A DNA stretch of 64,000 nt, taken from NCBI GenBank assembly GCA_023014335.1, contig JAECYW010000003.1, forward strand, positions 2,604,001 to 2,668,000, written 5' to 3'. Positions 11,690-23,434 of the stretch are shown one piece after another. Position 1 is the first letter of the stretch. Each line of letters opens with the position of its first letter. The notes under the pieces are model-generated. The model saw nothing but the letters and a program-made list of their open reading frames with translations. It did not search any database and was not told where the DNA came from. The translations under genes and the position numbers were made by a program. The DNA is from Galerina marginata (lineage: Eukaryota > Basidiomycota > Agaricomycetes > Agaricales > Galerinaceae).

Positions 11690-12250
11690 TACTTGCATAG
11701 CATACTGCGTTGACGAGGTGGGGCGGTTGACCGTATCCACGAAATCGAGGAGGCAGTTGTAGGGCTGCATTAGATTAACATGGGTGGAGGAGGCAGCGGC
11801 GGCTTGTCGTCACCTGCATCAGCGTTGTACGAAGTATAGGCACCAACCATGTTGACGGAGATGGAAGCGGAAAAGGCAGTGGTTGTGGTCGCATCATCCG
11901 AGTTGATGTTGCCCAAGGTAGTGGAAGTGATGTAGCCGCTTTGGCCATGTCAATGAGGTGGGGCAGCGCCGAGCATATTCACGAGGCGGACGTAGGCTGC
12001 GTTAGCCACGTCAACATAGGTGGAGCCAGGAGGAGGGAACAGGTCGCATGAAAGAGGCCCTAGTGAATGAGCTGCATCATCCGTGCAACATCATTCAAGG
12101 TGGTGGTGGTGGCAGACAAGTAAAAAAGGTGGGGATGGAGATGTGTCAGCCATGTCAACAGAGGTGGAGGCTGCAGGCAGTGAAGGCAAATGGCGAGGGA
12201 GGTTGAAGTCGAAGGCCAACAAGGATGAAAAGATTAGAGTAAAGCTGAGG
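11690..12250. repeat. Degenerate G-rich tandem repeats
   Basis: Purine-rich imperfect units recur about every 170-200 bp: a GTCAACATAGGTGGAGG-like element near 11777, 11948, 12009 and 12149, and a GCATCATCCG element near 11890 and 12070 followed by CAAGGTRGTGG. No long open frame spans them. They could be a decayed repeat-rich exon of the small minus-strand gene to the right, or an expanded satellite at the edge of the toxin locus. Confidence 0.5.
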
Positions 12251-12381
12251 TTACAGGATTTGCCAGCTAAATGAGTGTAACATGGGCCAAGATTTGGCTG
12301 GCTCCTGATGATAAAAGAACAAGCCCCATAAAATCACATTTGCCAATGGAATGAATATTACAAGTAAATGATATGATACAA

Positions 12382-13070
12382 CTAAGTGAGGTGACCATTG
12401 TCTGGTGGGTTGTGCAAGTTGCTGGGTCCTTGAGATGGCCCAGCAGCCCCAGCTTGAGATGGCGCAGTGGCCCTAGCTGTAGGTATGTCCATCACTAGAT
12501 AATAACAGAGGATGAGAATGTGTGAGATTAGTGTTGATGAAAAAATGATGGCTTTATAAGACACTGACCAAGAATGATGGCTTCAAGCATACCTTCCAAC
12601 TTTGCAATGCCACCTTCCAACTTTGCAATGCTACCTTCCACCGATGCAACAGCCTTTTGCACTGCCTCCATATTCTCGCCTAACTTCAGAACCTCAAGGG
12701 CCTGTTCTGTATAGCGTCGCTCGAGCGACAATATCCGAGAATCTGGGTTTGAAGGGTCGGCACATGAATTGCAAATGTGAATATATCAACATACCATTGT
12801 CCCCTTTCGAAGACTGGGAGTTTGGGGAGTGGTCGTGGAGCGAGACCGGTGATCGACTTGGAGGAGGGTTGAACGGGCCGGGGTTTCTGAAAATGCAAAG
12901 CAAAAAGTCAATATTAAGCAACACGCATGGACGGAGGTTGACATACCCTAGGGCCCATCGCACCCCATCCATCGGCTCGCCACGGTCATTTTCAGAGTCG
13001 GGGTGTTGGCTGTGTAGAACCGAGGTCCGTCAGCAACGTTTAGCAAGACCAGGTAGATTACTTACGACAT
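12382..13070 (-). CDS. Small orphan protein with a coiled-coil repeat
   Basis: I do not recognise a family. Five exons with good GT-AG sites (12382-12494, 12569-12742, 12795-12886, 12947-13009, 13066-13070) keep one frame and give 147 residues. A Pro/Ser-rich N-terminal part (PFNPPPSRSPVSLHDHS) is followed by a helical heptad segment with a short tandem repeat (SIAKLEGGIAKLEGML, residues ~95-110) and an Ala/Pro/Gln tail (SQAGAAGPSQGPS). The first coding exon would be only 5 nt if the ATG at 13070 is used; the same frame is open upstream to 13247, so the true start may lie further right. It looks like a lineage-specific gene on the right flank of the amanitin locus. No role is implied by its sequence. 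Confidence 0.55.
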
Positions 13071-13652
13071 TTCGAGACGATTGATGGGCAGCGTTCGAGG
13101 AGAGCGCGTAGGAAGAAGGTAGCGAGGGAGAGCAGATAGCATCTGATGCTGCGAGTGTTCCATGTTGGGCGTCGTATTTAAGAGCAGGGGAGGGTGGCGG
13201 ACAGTCCAAAGTGCAGTCTGGTCTGGTTTGGTTTTGGACCGAGTCAACCGCTTTCTCGATCAGAGAGTCAGCCTCCGCCTTCCGAGACCGTTGGTCTCCC
13301 GTTAAGCAACGTCACTGACACGCTCCGACGCGGTAATTCAGCGAATGTAAGGCCCGCCAAAATCATGTTACCGACGCGCGCATAAGATGTGGCTTTGCAG
13401 AACATAGTGCGTAAGAGGAGCGTCCATCTTGGAGAAATCAGAGTGAAAGCTTGAGACAAACAAAGCCAAATCTATTTTCGTCGCGTTTCCTTGGCGTTTT
13501 CTGCACGCTGTACTAGACTACCAGTCTGTGCACGGAAAGCCGTCCCTCTTCCACCTTCTCAAAAGCGAACCGAAGCAGTAAATAGGTATGTTATGCTATA
13601 ATTGCTGTATTATCTTGTAAACAGGTTTATAAAAAAGGTTCCTTGACTGACG
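13071..13652. other. Intergenic / promoter region of copy B
   Basis: Divergent space between the orphan gene and membrane protein copy B. The open frame at 13062-13247 (minus) may be 5' sequence of the orphan gene. Nothing else is seen. Confidence 0.4.
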
Positions 13653-14977
13653 ATGCAAGCCAGTTACGACTCCTCCTCCCTCGACAAACCACGGCCCCAT
13701 CTCCTCAAGCACGGAAGCCACTTCGACGTCCCGCGATGGCACCTCGAGCACGCACCCTCCATAACGAAAGACTGCGCCCGAACTTCTCTGCCAGGGTGGC
13801 TCGGACAGTACTTTCACCCCACGCACGCTACCCTAGCGAGAGACGACGGCGTCGAGAAGGCATGGGCGTCGCGGAAGCACAGGAAACACAGATACGCCGC
13901 GCATGTGCCGAACACGCGACGGACGCGCCGGTATGGCGCGTTTTATCTTAGGCTGGCGAGCATGCTGCGTGTTGAATATTGGAATATTAGTTGGTGGGTC
14001 GCCCAGGTGCGCGAGATGTTTTGTGAATCGTGTATACAAGATAGTTGACCTGTCTACTGGCAGATTTTTACCTGGGGCAGTGTGATCTGGGTCGTCAATG
14101 GCTTCGCGTCGTTCCTCCCTTTCTGTAATTCTCATTTTCAGTTTGACCTAGACCTTGCGGGTTGGACTGCGTTTATCGGTGCGACCGTCTTCGAGGTCGG
14201 CTCTGTTATAGGGCTACTGGAAGCGTGGAACAGGCATGATGCTGTTGCCTTCTCCGATAATTCCTCCAGAGAGTCACTGGATCCTGAAAGCTCTGACAAT
14301 GGAGCTAAACGGAGTGAAGACGTACACCTCGAGGCTATGAACACTCTACCTGGTCAGACTTCGACCAAGAAAAAATGGATATGGTTCACGACGGACTCGA
14401 AATATTTTCACGAGCTTGGGTTTCTTGCAGCGTTCTTTCAGCTTCTTGGTGCTACTATTTTCTGGATAAGCGGGTGCGTCTGGCCTACTATCGATGGCCT
14501 TTTCACTTCTGATACGGGTGTGTTAGCTTCACTGCAATACCGACAATACAAAGGGCCCTGGAGAAGAACCCAGGGCTAAACGACGGGATATTTTGGACTC
14601 CCCAGGTCGTCGGCGGCAGCGGTTTCATTATCAGCGCGTGGGTGTAGCTATTGACGTGTCTTGACAAATATTTTACCTTTGCTATAGGATATTTATCATG
14701 TTAGAGGACTCGAAGACGTGGTGGAAGCCTCGTCCATTATCTCTCGGGTGGCAAATTGGTGGTAAGCTGGTCCTCTTCTCAGCCATTGACGTCAGTTCAC
14801 TCCTTGTCACTAGCCTGGAATTTCATCGGGGCTATAGGTTTCACGTTATGCGGTGCTCTTGGGTATAGCACGAACAGCGGTGCTCTGTATCAAAGCTCAT
14901 TGGCGACGTTTTGGGGCAGTTGGGCATTCTTAATTGCTAGTGTCCTCCAGTGGTATGAGTGTGTGAATGGTGTCTAA
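13653..14977 (+). CDS. Multi-pass membrane protein of unknown function, copy B
   Basis: Paralogue of the gene at 2604-3954. Five exons (13653-14006, 14064-14473, 14527-14637, 14688-14761, 14814-14977) give 370 residues. Exons 3 and 4 have exactly the same lengths as in copy A (111 and 74 bp) and all four introns share position and phase. Shared segments include WNISWWVA, FLPFCNSHF, GWTAF-GAT-FE-GS, LGFLAAFFQLLGATIFWISG and a YECVNG C-terminus. About six membrane segments are visible. Codon third positions are more G/C-rich than in copy A, so the copies have diverged for some time. The gene ends only 73 bp before the convergent Nudix gene. Function unknown; clearly a real gene because its whole exon structure is conserved. 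Confidence 0.87.
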
Positions 14978-15050
14978 TTTATATGTACATTATTTAACAC
15001 CGGCGTAAATGAGTGGGCATCATGACTTAATAGCCCCCATTGAAGGCCAA

Positions 15051-15956
15051 CTATGCAGTATCTTCGGAAACAGCATACCACCATCTATACAGCCCGAACG
15101 CTTCTCCGGTCTTCGTAAAATCAGCTCTTCCGACAAATTTCTTCTTTGCAATGAGGAGAGGGAGCCAGACCGAGTCCGTTTCCCACATCTCAGAGAATGG
15201 GATCGGGAGTGCTTTGCCTTCCATCACCACCGAATCGGGGATGCTCGAGGATGGAACTGAAAACCATTCCGGCCTCATTTCGTCAGACCTGTATGCCGTT
15301 GTTAAATATAACAGGGAAGTTTTGTTGGTCTTGGAATAGATGACCTTACTCCGTGATTGTGCCTTCGTAGGAATCTGCGCGGTATATCTCGATTTGAAAG
15401 GCCCATTCTGCCCCATCGCTGAGGAAGAATAGGCTCCCTGCGTGTTCGAGGGGTGCGCTGACGCCTGATTCTTCCTGTTATTTTGGAAATGAGAGGCGAT
15501 GGATGGGTGAAAGTGATTGATTACCTGCAATTCGCGTTGGGCGGCTTGTAATGGCGTTTCACCAGGTTCTACCTTGCCACCTAAAAGAAGATAAAAGATA
15601 CATAGCATCATGGAAGAAACGTGAAAACATCTTTGTTCTTACCGAAACCGTTATATCTAAAATTATCACGACACAGATTAGGCTCAACTCGTCTCCATAA
15701 CTCGGAAATTTGGTTTCAAAACTTACTTTCCTTTCCCAAAACCGCGCTTTTTGTATCCAAGCAAAACCTGAAAAGAATACGGTTTGACGCGTTCAAGACA
15801 CGAGTGCGTGATCAGGCTCACCTTTTCGTCTTGAACAATGAAAGCGTTGGTGTATAGCTTGACTTTCGTGAATGAAAACCACGGGTTCTCATCGCCACCA
15901 CTCGCATAGTATTTTAGGACACCCGAATCGTTGATGCCAGGAGGTATTTCGAGCAT
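15051..15956 (-). CDS. Nudix hydrolase, MTH1-like (8-oxo-dGTP diphosphatase family)
   Basis: Likely sanitises oxidised nucleotides by hydrolysing 8-oxo-purine triphosphates to monophosphates. Six exons (15051-15288, 15350-15474, 15525-15580, 15643-15656, 15727-15767, 15822-15956) give 202 residues. The full Nudix box GX5EX7REUXEEXGU is present (GKVEPGETPLQAAQRELQEE, residues ~64-84), preceded by LGYKKRGFGKGKYNGFGG as in MTH1, and followed by the acidic/aromatic region (EMRPEWF) that in MTH1 lines the purine pocket. The fourth exon in transcript order carries most of the box; the third is a 14-bp microexon (15643-15656) needed to complete YNGFG. Human MTH1 is ~156-179 residues, so this form has a longer C-terminus. 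Substrate assignment rests on family resemblance. Confidence 0.88.
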
Positions 15957-16573
15957 GGCTGATAAAAAACCTCGGCAAGAATGCGATGAAAGCGCGACGT
16001 GAGATGGAAAGATCGTGCCGTGTTCGCTTGCTGGTTCCGGGTACTTGTTGGGAGAGGTTCAAGATGGCGACGCGACGCGACGCGATTCGACAGAGTCTGC
16101 GGCATGATAGCGGCAACACAGACAAATATAGCCCGACAAAAAGGGAAGGAGCCGGGAACGACTCGGATGACTCTCCTTTGTTCAAATTCCCAAGGCGCCG
16201 ATATACACGCTCATCCGGGTAAAGGATTGTGGACTGCAGCCAAAGGTATTTGTATCCGACATGTCCTCTATCAGAGAAGCAGATAAAGGTCGAGCTGAGA
16301 GCCGATTGGGTTTGCTAACCTTAGCGATTAATTGTCGGGCACTGCGGTATAAAAATCTCCAAGGATACGTATTCTGGCATTGTGGTCCCTTATGTTTTTG
16401 AGATGTACGAATACATCGACGGGCCTGGAGAGCCCTATTCCAGTCTAGCTCGAGTTGGAAGCTGTTCCTTGGCTGTGTGGCGGAGAGAGTGAGGGACGAG
16501 TGCTTATGTCAGCAAATTGTTCCCTCTTCAAAACTACAACGACCTCCAGCGCTAACCTTGCGCAGACCTGCTC
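15957..16573. promoter_or_regulatory. Divergent promoter region, Nudix / BUR1
   Basis: 617 bp between two divergent starts. It contains a CG-rich GACGCGACGCGACGCGA stretch near 16070, a short tandem repeat of CGCGA. An upstream non-coding exon of BUR1 is possible. No additional gene is supported. Confidence 0.4.
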
Positions 16574-19500
16574 ATGGTCACACCACAGCGCAAACGGCTC
16601 GCCTCAAGGTCGCCAGACGGCGGGCGGTATGCCAAGCGGCTGGCAACGTCTTCGCCAGAAGAAGGAGAGGTCGATGACACTGCCCCAGCCGTTGTGCACC
16701 CTACAATTTTGCCCATCCCGTTGCCTGCGAAGCCAGCGACGCTCGCTCAGAAGAAGGTCCCGTTTCCGTTCAAGAAGAAGGCTGAGCCTTCCAAGGATGG
16801 TGCTGGAGGCGACGCTGCCGAGAGTCAGGAAGGCCCATTAAATGTCTTTGACAGGTTCGAAGAGGAGGCTAAAAGGAGAGAGGAACCCAGAAGGCAGCGG
16901 CCTCGTCCTATCGGGAAAAATGCCGCAGACCACTGGGAGCCTGGGTTCAGTCGTGAAAAGTCGCTCCTTTCCAGAATGGAGCCCCTTCCTGGCGGTAGTC
17001 ATTACCACCCCAGTCGCGACAGCAGCTACAACCGCGATCGAGACCGCAGGAGGTCGCCTATATCGCGTCTCTCCCCCAGGCGTGCACGCTCTCCCCATTC
17101 CCCTTCGACCTCTTATCACCGGGAGAAACACAGGCTGCCAGCACCAAGGTCGCCAGCGAATTTCAGCCCGCCTTCCCAGTTCGGTTCAGACAAGATCCGA
17201 GACCAGTCTCGAGAACGTGGCTTTGACCGCGACAGGGACAGGGACAGAGACCGGCATGGTGCACGCGATGAAGACTCCCGACGGTACGGTCGTCGCAACT
17301 CCATCACAGACGATGCTGGTGGGCGCCATTACCGTCCACAGCAGAATGACTACCGCAGAGGCGACAACCGCGACTGGACGCGAAGAGATGTACCTTATCA
17401 ACCCGATAGAAGGTCTTCGAATCGTCCTGATGACCGACACGACTATGAACGCCGTCATGATTCCTCAAGATGGGACGGCCACCGACATTCTCGACCAGCA
17501 TCACCGGAGCCGTCTATCGCCCCTGGCCCTGTGAGCCCTCCGCCATCTCTACCTCTGCCACAGTCTCTTCCTCCAATAAAAACCCCTCAATCTCCTGTCC
17601 CGCCTCCCGCTCTGCCTCTGCCTCCGCCCCCGCCTCTTACTGATACAGCTCCGCGACCGCCATCATCTTCTCCCCCTCCCGCACCTCCACCAGACACGCG
17701 CCTCACCAAGGACTCCATACTACCTCCCATCCATGCCCAAGTAAAAATCACTTTAAAACGACCGGACGCCCCTCCCAATCTGCATTCCCCTGTCGCCTTA
17801 GACTTGCCTTCCGTCTCGACCGCACAGGCAATGGCGCACGGGGCAGAGCTGAGGTCTGATAAACCCCAGTTCCAACCACCGAAGGAGCGGCCAGAGGTCA
17901 AAGAACCCGTTAAGGAACCCGAGCGACCGAAGCTGCAGATGTTCAGGAGAAAGCTTCCAGCGAGGAGAACGCAGAAGGCGGAGTTGATGGCTTATGGGCA
18001 CGGGTTCGTGGGCTGTGGACAGAAATCTGATTATGAGGCAACAACGAAGCTGGGAGAAGGAACATTTGGGTACGTTTTGGTATCTTCGTCTTATTATTTA
18101 TTTGTTGACTTTTTTTTTGTTTGCAGAGAGGTGCATAAAGCTATTCACAAGTCTACTTCTACCGTCGTTGCGCTCAAGCGCATTCTCATGCACAACGAGA
18201 AAGAAGGCATGCCTGTAACGGCGCTCCGCGAGATCAAGATTCTCAAAGCTTTGAAGCACCCTTGCATTGTAGACATCTTGGACATGTTTATCGTTCGAAG
18301 TAAGTGTGCATCCTCATCTCTAAAGCAGGTTGGTCTGACAGAGCTTCCACCAGGTACTGAGAAGGACCCTCTCTCCGTGTACATGGTCTTCCCATACATG
18401 GATCACGATCTTGCTGGATTGCTAGAGAACGAGCGCGTTAAACTCCAACCCAGCCATATCAAACTCTACATGAAACAACTCTTAGAAGGCACCGAATATA
18501 TGCACCGGGTATTAAAGTTTTCAACGCACTTGCTGCGTCCTTCCTGACTTTCTTTTTTGTTTGAAATCAGAACCACATCCTTCACCGCGATATGAAAGCC
18601 GCGAATCTCCTGATCTCGAACGACGGCTCTTTGAAGATTGCCGATTTTGGTTTAGCCAGAACGTTCGATTCGGGAGTCGCCAACGTTCGCGGAGATGGGA
18701 CACAGCGGGGTAGAGAGCGGAAGTATACGAATTGTGTCGTTACGAGGTGGTATCGTCCTCCGGAGCTTCTTTTAGGAGCAAGGCATTATGGGGGAGAAGT
18801 TGATATGTGGGGTATTGGGTAGGTTTTTTGCTTCGGTCGCATTCTATACCGAACGAGCTTACCTTTCTCTTTCAGATGCGTGCTAGGTGAAATGTTCACG
18901 CGAAAGCCAATCTTACCTGGCAGCTCCGACCTCGACCAGCTTGAAAAGATATGGCTCCTCTGCGGCACGCCGAACCAGCACAGCTGGCCCAACTTTGACC
19001 AGCTCCCAGGCTGTGAAGGCGTCATTCGGTTTAACAGCCACCACCGAAGGCTCAAGCCGACGTATGACAGGTTTGTCGGCTTCTTTTGTATAAGATGAGG
19101 CAGCGTTTATGCTTGCTATCCAGTATCGGACTTCCAACAGAGACGGTCGACTTGTTGGACAAGCTACTGATTGTCAATCCGAGAGACCGCCTCACGGCGG
19201 CGGAGGCGTTGGTGCATGATTATTTCTGGACGGATCCCTTACCTGCAGATCCCAGAACGTGAGTCTTAATATAAAACAAAACAAAACAAAATGAGGTCTG
19301 ACTGGAGTACCGTCTTTTAGAATGCCTTCTTATGAAGCCTCTCATGAATTCGATAAACGCGGACATCGTAATCACCCGCCGATGCCTGTGATGCCCCCAG
19401 CTCAGATGCACCACGGCAACCAATATCGACATCCGCCACCGCCTGGAAATCAGCAATTCAATAGAGGTGGTCAGAGGGGCGGACCACCCCAACATGGGCA

Positions 19501-20146
19501 TGGCCCCGATACGAATCGACGTGGTCCGGGTCCTGGTCCTGGCCAAGGTCCTCCTCAATTCCCGCCTCCTCCGTCACACGGGCTTCCCAACCCACCTCAT
19601 CTTCATCCTCCTGCGTTCCGTGGCGGACCGTCCCATCATCAACACGGACCGCCTCCTCACGGAGGACCACATCCTCATGGACAGCCGCCTCTTCATGGAC
19701 AAAGTCATCTATCGCATGGACAAACTTATCCTCCCGTGCCACCACCACCTCCGCCAGGACAGCCTATAAATGGGCCACCTCATAACTACTACCCGCCGTA
19801 CAATAATAGTTATGGTAGCCACCCGCCTCCGGGTCAGCATTCCCGTCCTCCTTATGGATCGATGCCAGGCAGAGGCGGGCACCAAGGATCTCGAAATGAT
19901 CGGCGCGGCGAGTCTTCGAGGAACTTGCCATCCTCTGCACCTGCTCCTGGTCCGCGGCTGCCTCCCAATCCCAACCTTCCGGCCCGGCCAACTGCACCTT
20001 TGGGTGTTCAAGTTGGCGGCAGGGACAACGACCGTGAGCGGCACAGCAGAAGTGGGCCCGCAGATCGGAGAGGCGACCTTCCTGCGCCGCCGATGCCTGG
20101 CGAATCTGCAGATGGTCCGCCTGCAGCCGGGCTGAATTATGGATAG
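16574..20146 (+). CDS. BUR1: CDK9/Bur1-type cyclin-dependent protein kinase
   Basis: Serine/threonine kinase related to yeast Bur1 and P-TEFb CDK9, which phosphorylates the RNA polymerase II tail and elongation factors. Seven exons (16574-18069, 18127-18299, 18354-18508, 18571-18818, 18876-19070, 19124-19258, 19321-20146) give 1075 residues. Residues 1-485 are disordered, rich in Arg/Ser/Asp (SR-like) and then proline. The kinase domain (~488-800) shows GEGTFGEV, VALKRI, the cyclin-binding helix [30 protein letters not shown], the activation-loop Thr before [13 protein letters not shown], and GCVLGEMF. The 275-residue tail is Pro/His/Gly-rich. The PVTALRE helix and [14 protein letters not shown] wording favour Bur1/CDK9 over CTK1/CDK12. 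An upstream non-coding exon is possible. It is much longer than yeast Bur1 (657 residues) because of both tails. Confidence 0.9.
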
Positions 20147-20516
20147 GCAGCACTTTCAAGAAAATGATTGGTGCACATCCGGTATTATTTGTTTTAAATT
20201 TGTTTTCTTGGAAGTAAATTTCGCCGCCACTTACCGTTCACGACTTATACTTAATAGTCTTACCACTACATATCATGTCCGTATCATATCACTTGTTTTA
20301 GTAGCATGTATAGAAACTCATACCATTGCATCGTCCTCAATTCAAATCTTCAACGCCTTACTACTTAATGAGGAAGGTGGTTTTTGTTTGTGCACGCGGA
20401 GTCTTTTCGCCCAATTCGACCACGACGCGAACTTTGCTTCCGTTCCTCATGAGGAAGCTATACTATGCAAGTTCAAGATCGTACAAGGGCTGAACAGTCC
20501 TCACCCGTCGTCCAGG
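20147..20516. other. Intergenic between BUR1 and the SUZ12-like gene
   Basis: 370 bp holding the BUR1 3' UTR and the promoter of the next gene, both on the plus strand. No coding signal. Confidence 0.5.
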
Positions 20517-23434
20517 ATGTCAAACGATGATCAAAGGAGGGGAATACGGCTGGGGGCTGCTACTGGTAAATCAATCTGCAGGTTATCTTCAATTCACCAT
20601 GTCATTTAGACGCGTCTCGTGCGATCGCAGGTAGAAATCCACAGTCCAGCCAGGAACCTGGATTGAATCAAACCATGCGCCCTCCTACTGTACCGACCGT
20701 GGCCTTATCCAGCAATGATGTACTGCCAGGTGACCAGCCGAAGGTCCCTGAACCCAAAGCCCGTAAAACTGGTCAGAATGCAAGCTCTACTAGACGAGCA
20801 GAATCTCTATCAGTAAACCGAGCCACCGCCAGTGGATCGGCTACTGGAAACACCGCTGTCGAGCCTACGAACAAAGCTCCTGCTGCTCGCGTCGGCACAT
20901 CTACAAAGTCTACATCTAGGAAAGGATGGGGATCCACATCGGTGGGATCGTCAACTCGGCCTGTGGCTACAGCAGCTCGGCCAACCTCGATTTCAGCACG
21001 CACCGATGGTATCACCCAATCTACACCTACGCGTGTGCGTTTTGTCCAGGTGAAGTCTCTTGCTTTATACAGTAGTACTTTTGTTGAAATAATGTTGCGT
21101 TAAGCGTAAATCACCACCCGGTTCTCCGCCACCTCAGTCATCACGTCAGAAATCTTCCAAAACAACTGGACGTCCTTCCATTGGGCAACCAGGTAAGTCT
21201 TTGTTACTGAAAATGGAACATCAATATAACAACGAAAATTGTTAGCACGGATCTCGTCCCAGAATTCAACCCCTGCTGAAAATACCACTCGTCGACACTC
21301 ACTGCATGCAATTGCCCCTTTGGCGCCTTCAACGGGAATACTCTTGCAAACCAAAACGTACAAGCCTCTCGTACCCATATGGAGACAACTAGACGACGAA
21401 TATGCGGAACGTGTTTACAAGCGCGATCGTAACGGTAATGTTGTGGGGTTTGCCAAACGTATTTCATCGGCCCGTGGTCGACGAGCCTCTGCTAACGACC
21501 CCAACGTCATTCGCTTGGATGTGAACGACCCAAATCATGTCAGCGCTGTGATAAGCCCAAAATTGAAGCTGAGAATCCAAGGTCAACCTGTGGTTTCGGA
21601 TTCGGATGACGATGACGATGCACGGAGGTATACTCCGCAACCCAGGCTAGTAAACAGCAATGTTGTCGGGTACAGTTTATCCATATAAACCTGAAGGTGA
21701 TCATCCATCTAACTCTTTTTGTTCCCACAGCGGTCAGAAAGCGTTGAAGAAATCTGCAGCGCGCAAAATTGAGTCCGTCGACACATCATCCAGTGGATCT
21801 GACGACGACGACGACGACAAAAGTATGAGGAGTTCGTCAGAGAGGAGTTCCACTCAGGTTGATGAGCTCGATTCCGATCAATATGACCAGGAACTTGACC
21901 ATCCTCCAGAAGACGTCGAAATGGAGGATGCAGACCCTCCTGAAATAGTTCTGCTCGATAGCCCTCCTAGGATCACAGCACCTCTTCCAAATGTCAGGCC
22001 CGCTGTCGAAGAGCCCCCAGTGGATCGAACGGAGCCGTCAGACGAACTCATAGCTGCTGTGGAAGCCCTCACCTTATCTGCCATACGGATGCAGAAAACC
22101 TTTCGCCTGCCTTTCCTTCTCCGTAATCTGCGAAAAGGATTCCTGAAGCGGTGTAGCAGATTGCTTGTCCCGATATACCCTATTGATCAGGAAATCGAAC
22201 TGCATGTACACTACGAGAGCGCCGGTGGTGCAGTGTATCAAACAGAGGTATCGGATTGGCAATGCCCGTTATGCGACCTCCTTGGAATTTTACCGACTCG
22301 AGAAATGTTGGATTGTCACCTGCGATGGGACCATCCTGAGGTGTATTGCGAATGGCACGAGATGGACGACCATGAAGTGAGTAATTTTCTACGTTCTTTT
22401 ATTCTACATACGCTAATGCGTTCTATGGAGAGCGATTGCTGGAAGCTGCAACTGGTTATTCCAGAGATCGAAGAAACTGTTGAACTCACACCCCTCGCTG
22501 ACGAGTTGGATATCAAACCCGAAATTGAACGAGCTCAAACGCCCGGGATGGCCGATTTTAGCAGCCCTTTCCCCTCAGTTTCCTTGTCTCCACCTTCGGC
22601 ACGGCGTTCTCTTGTTCCTGATTCTTCAACTCCTACACATTCACCGAAAATGGAAGCGAGTGGTACCCGGATAATGTTACACAAACTAGAACCACAAGCA
22701 CCGCGGCCAGCCACTGCCACACCAAGTCAACGATCAACCACGGCATCAACACGGAGATCTCAGTCTACGACCGCAAGTACAACAACTGCTTCTACCTCTG
22801 CTACCATACGGCGTCCGCGTTCCTCTGCTGCCCGATACCCAACGCCGCCGCCGCCAGATAACCCACTTGGACCAGCTGTACAACCGCCGTACCTCCCTGC
22901 AAAGTCTGATTATGGGGGTCCTACTGTTCATTACTCCTGCCGACCTGGCGGGCCATGCTTGTTTGATCTGCTCGGAACTCTGCCCATGGAACCATTTGGA
23001 CTACTTGACTGGGAGGTTTTAGATCGGGAAGACGAAATTTACGAGAGCGACGATGTTCGAGAGGAGTACAAGGTTATGCACGCCCTGTGGGCCCGCTGGA
23101 TAGTTCTCAACCGGTAAGATTCTTCACAGTCGTTGAAGCATTGTTCACGGAAGCCCGGTCCTTTTTTTCAGCAACAAATTCATTGCCAATTATCTCAAAG
23201 GTGTCAAAACATTTATTGACGATTATTGGAAAATTATACATAAGGCGGCTGGTTGGGATGCGCTGCGATACTTTTTATTTGTGAGCTTATTATCCTGGCG
23301 AGCCGCAATCAGCACGTTGTTAACCGCACCCATTTCAGATTTTCTTGGCAAACCAGTTTTTGAACGGCCATGAAGTCGGTCAGGTTCTCCTACATTATGA
23401 AGACCTTACCGGCATGGAATTTTGGTACAATTAA
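20517..23434 (+). CDS. SUZ12-like polycomb (VEFS-box) protein
   Basis: Candidate SUZ12 subunit of PRC2, the histone H3K27 methyltransferase. Eight exons (20517-20565, 20631-21049, 21105-21192, 21246-21669, 21731-22376, 22446-23113, 23172-23280, 23339-23434) give 832 residues. Residues 1-330 are Ser/Thr/Lys-rich and disordered, then a strongly acidic region (DDDDDD, EDVEMEDADPPE). A C2H2 finger stands at ~505-528 (CPLC...H...H, with DWQCPLCDLLG and HLRWDH), as in SUZ12 upstream of its VEFS box. The last ~95 residues look like a VEFS box: ALWARWIVLNRNKFIANYLK, FIDDYWKIIHKA and FLANQFLNG. The order finger-linker-C-terminal VEFS is the SUZ12 layout. Identification is by motif order and pattern, not by alignment, so the subunit assignment is probable rather than certain. 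Confidence 0.72.

Noticed and set aside
16842..17534. 230-codon frame overlapping the BUR1 N-terminal region
   Set aside because: Different frame of the same low-complexity coding DNA; the BUR1 frame continues into the kinase domain.
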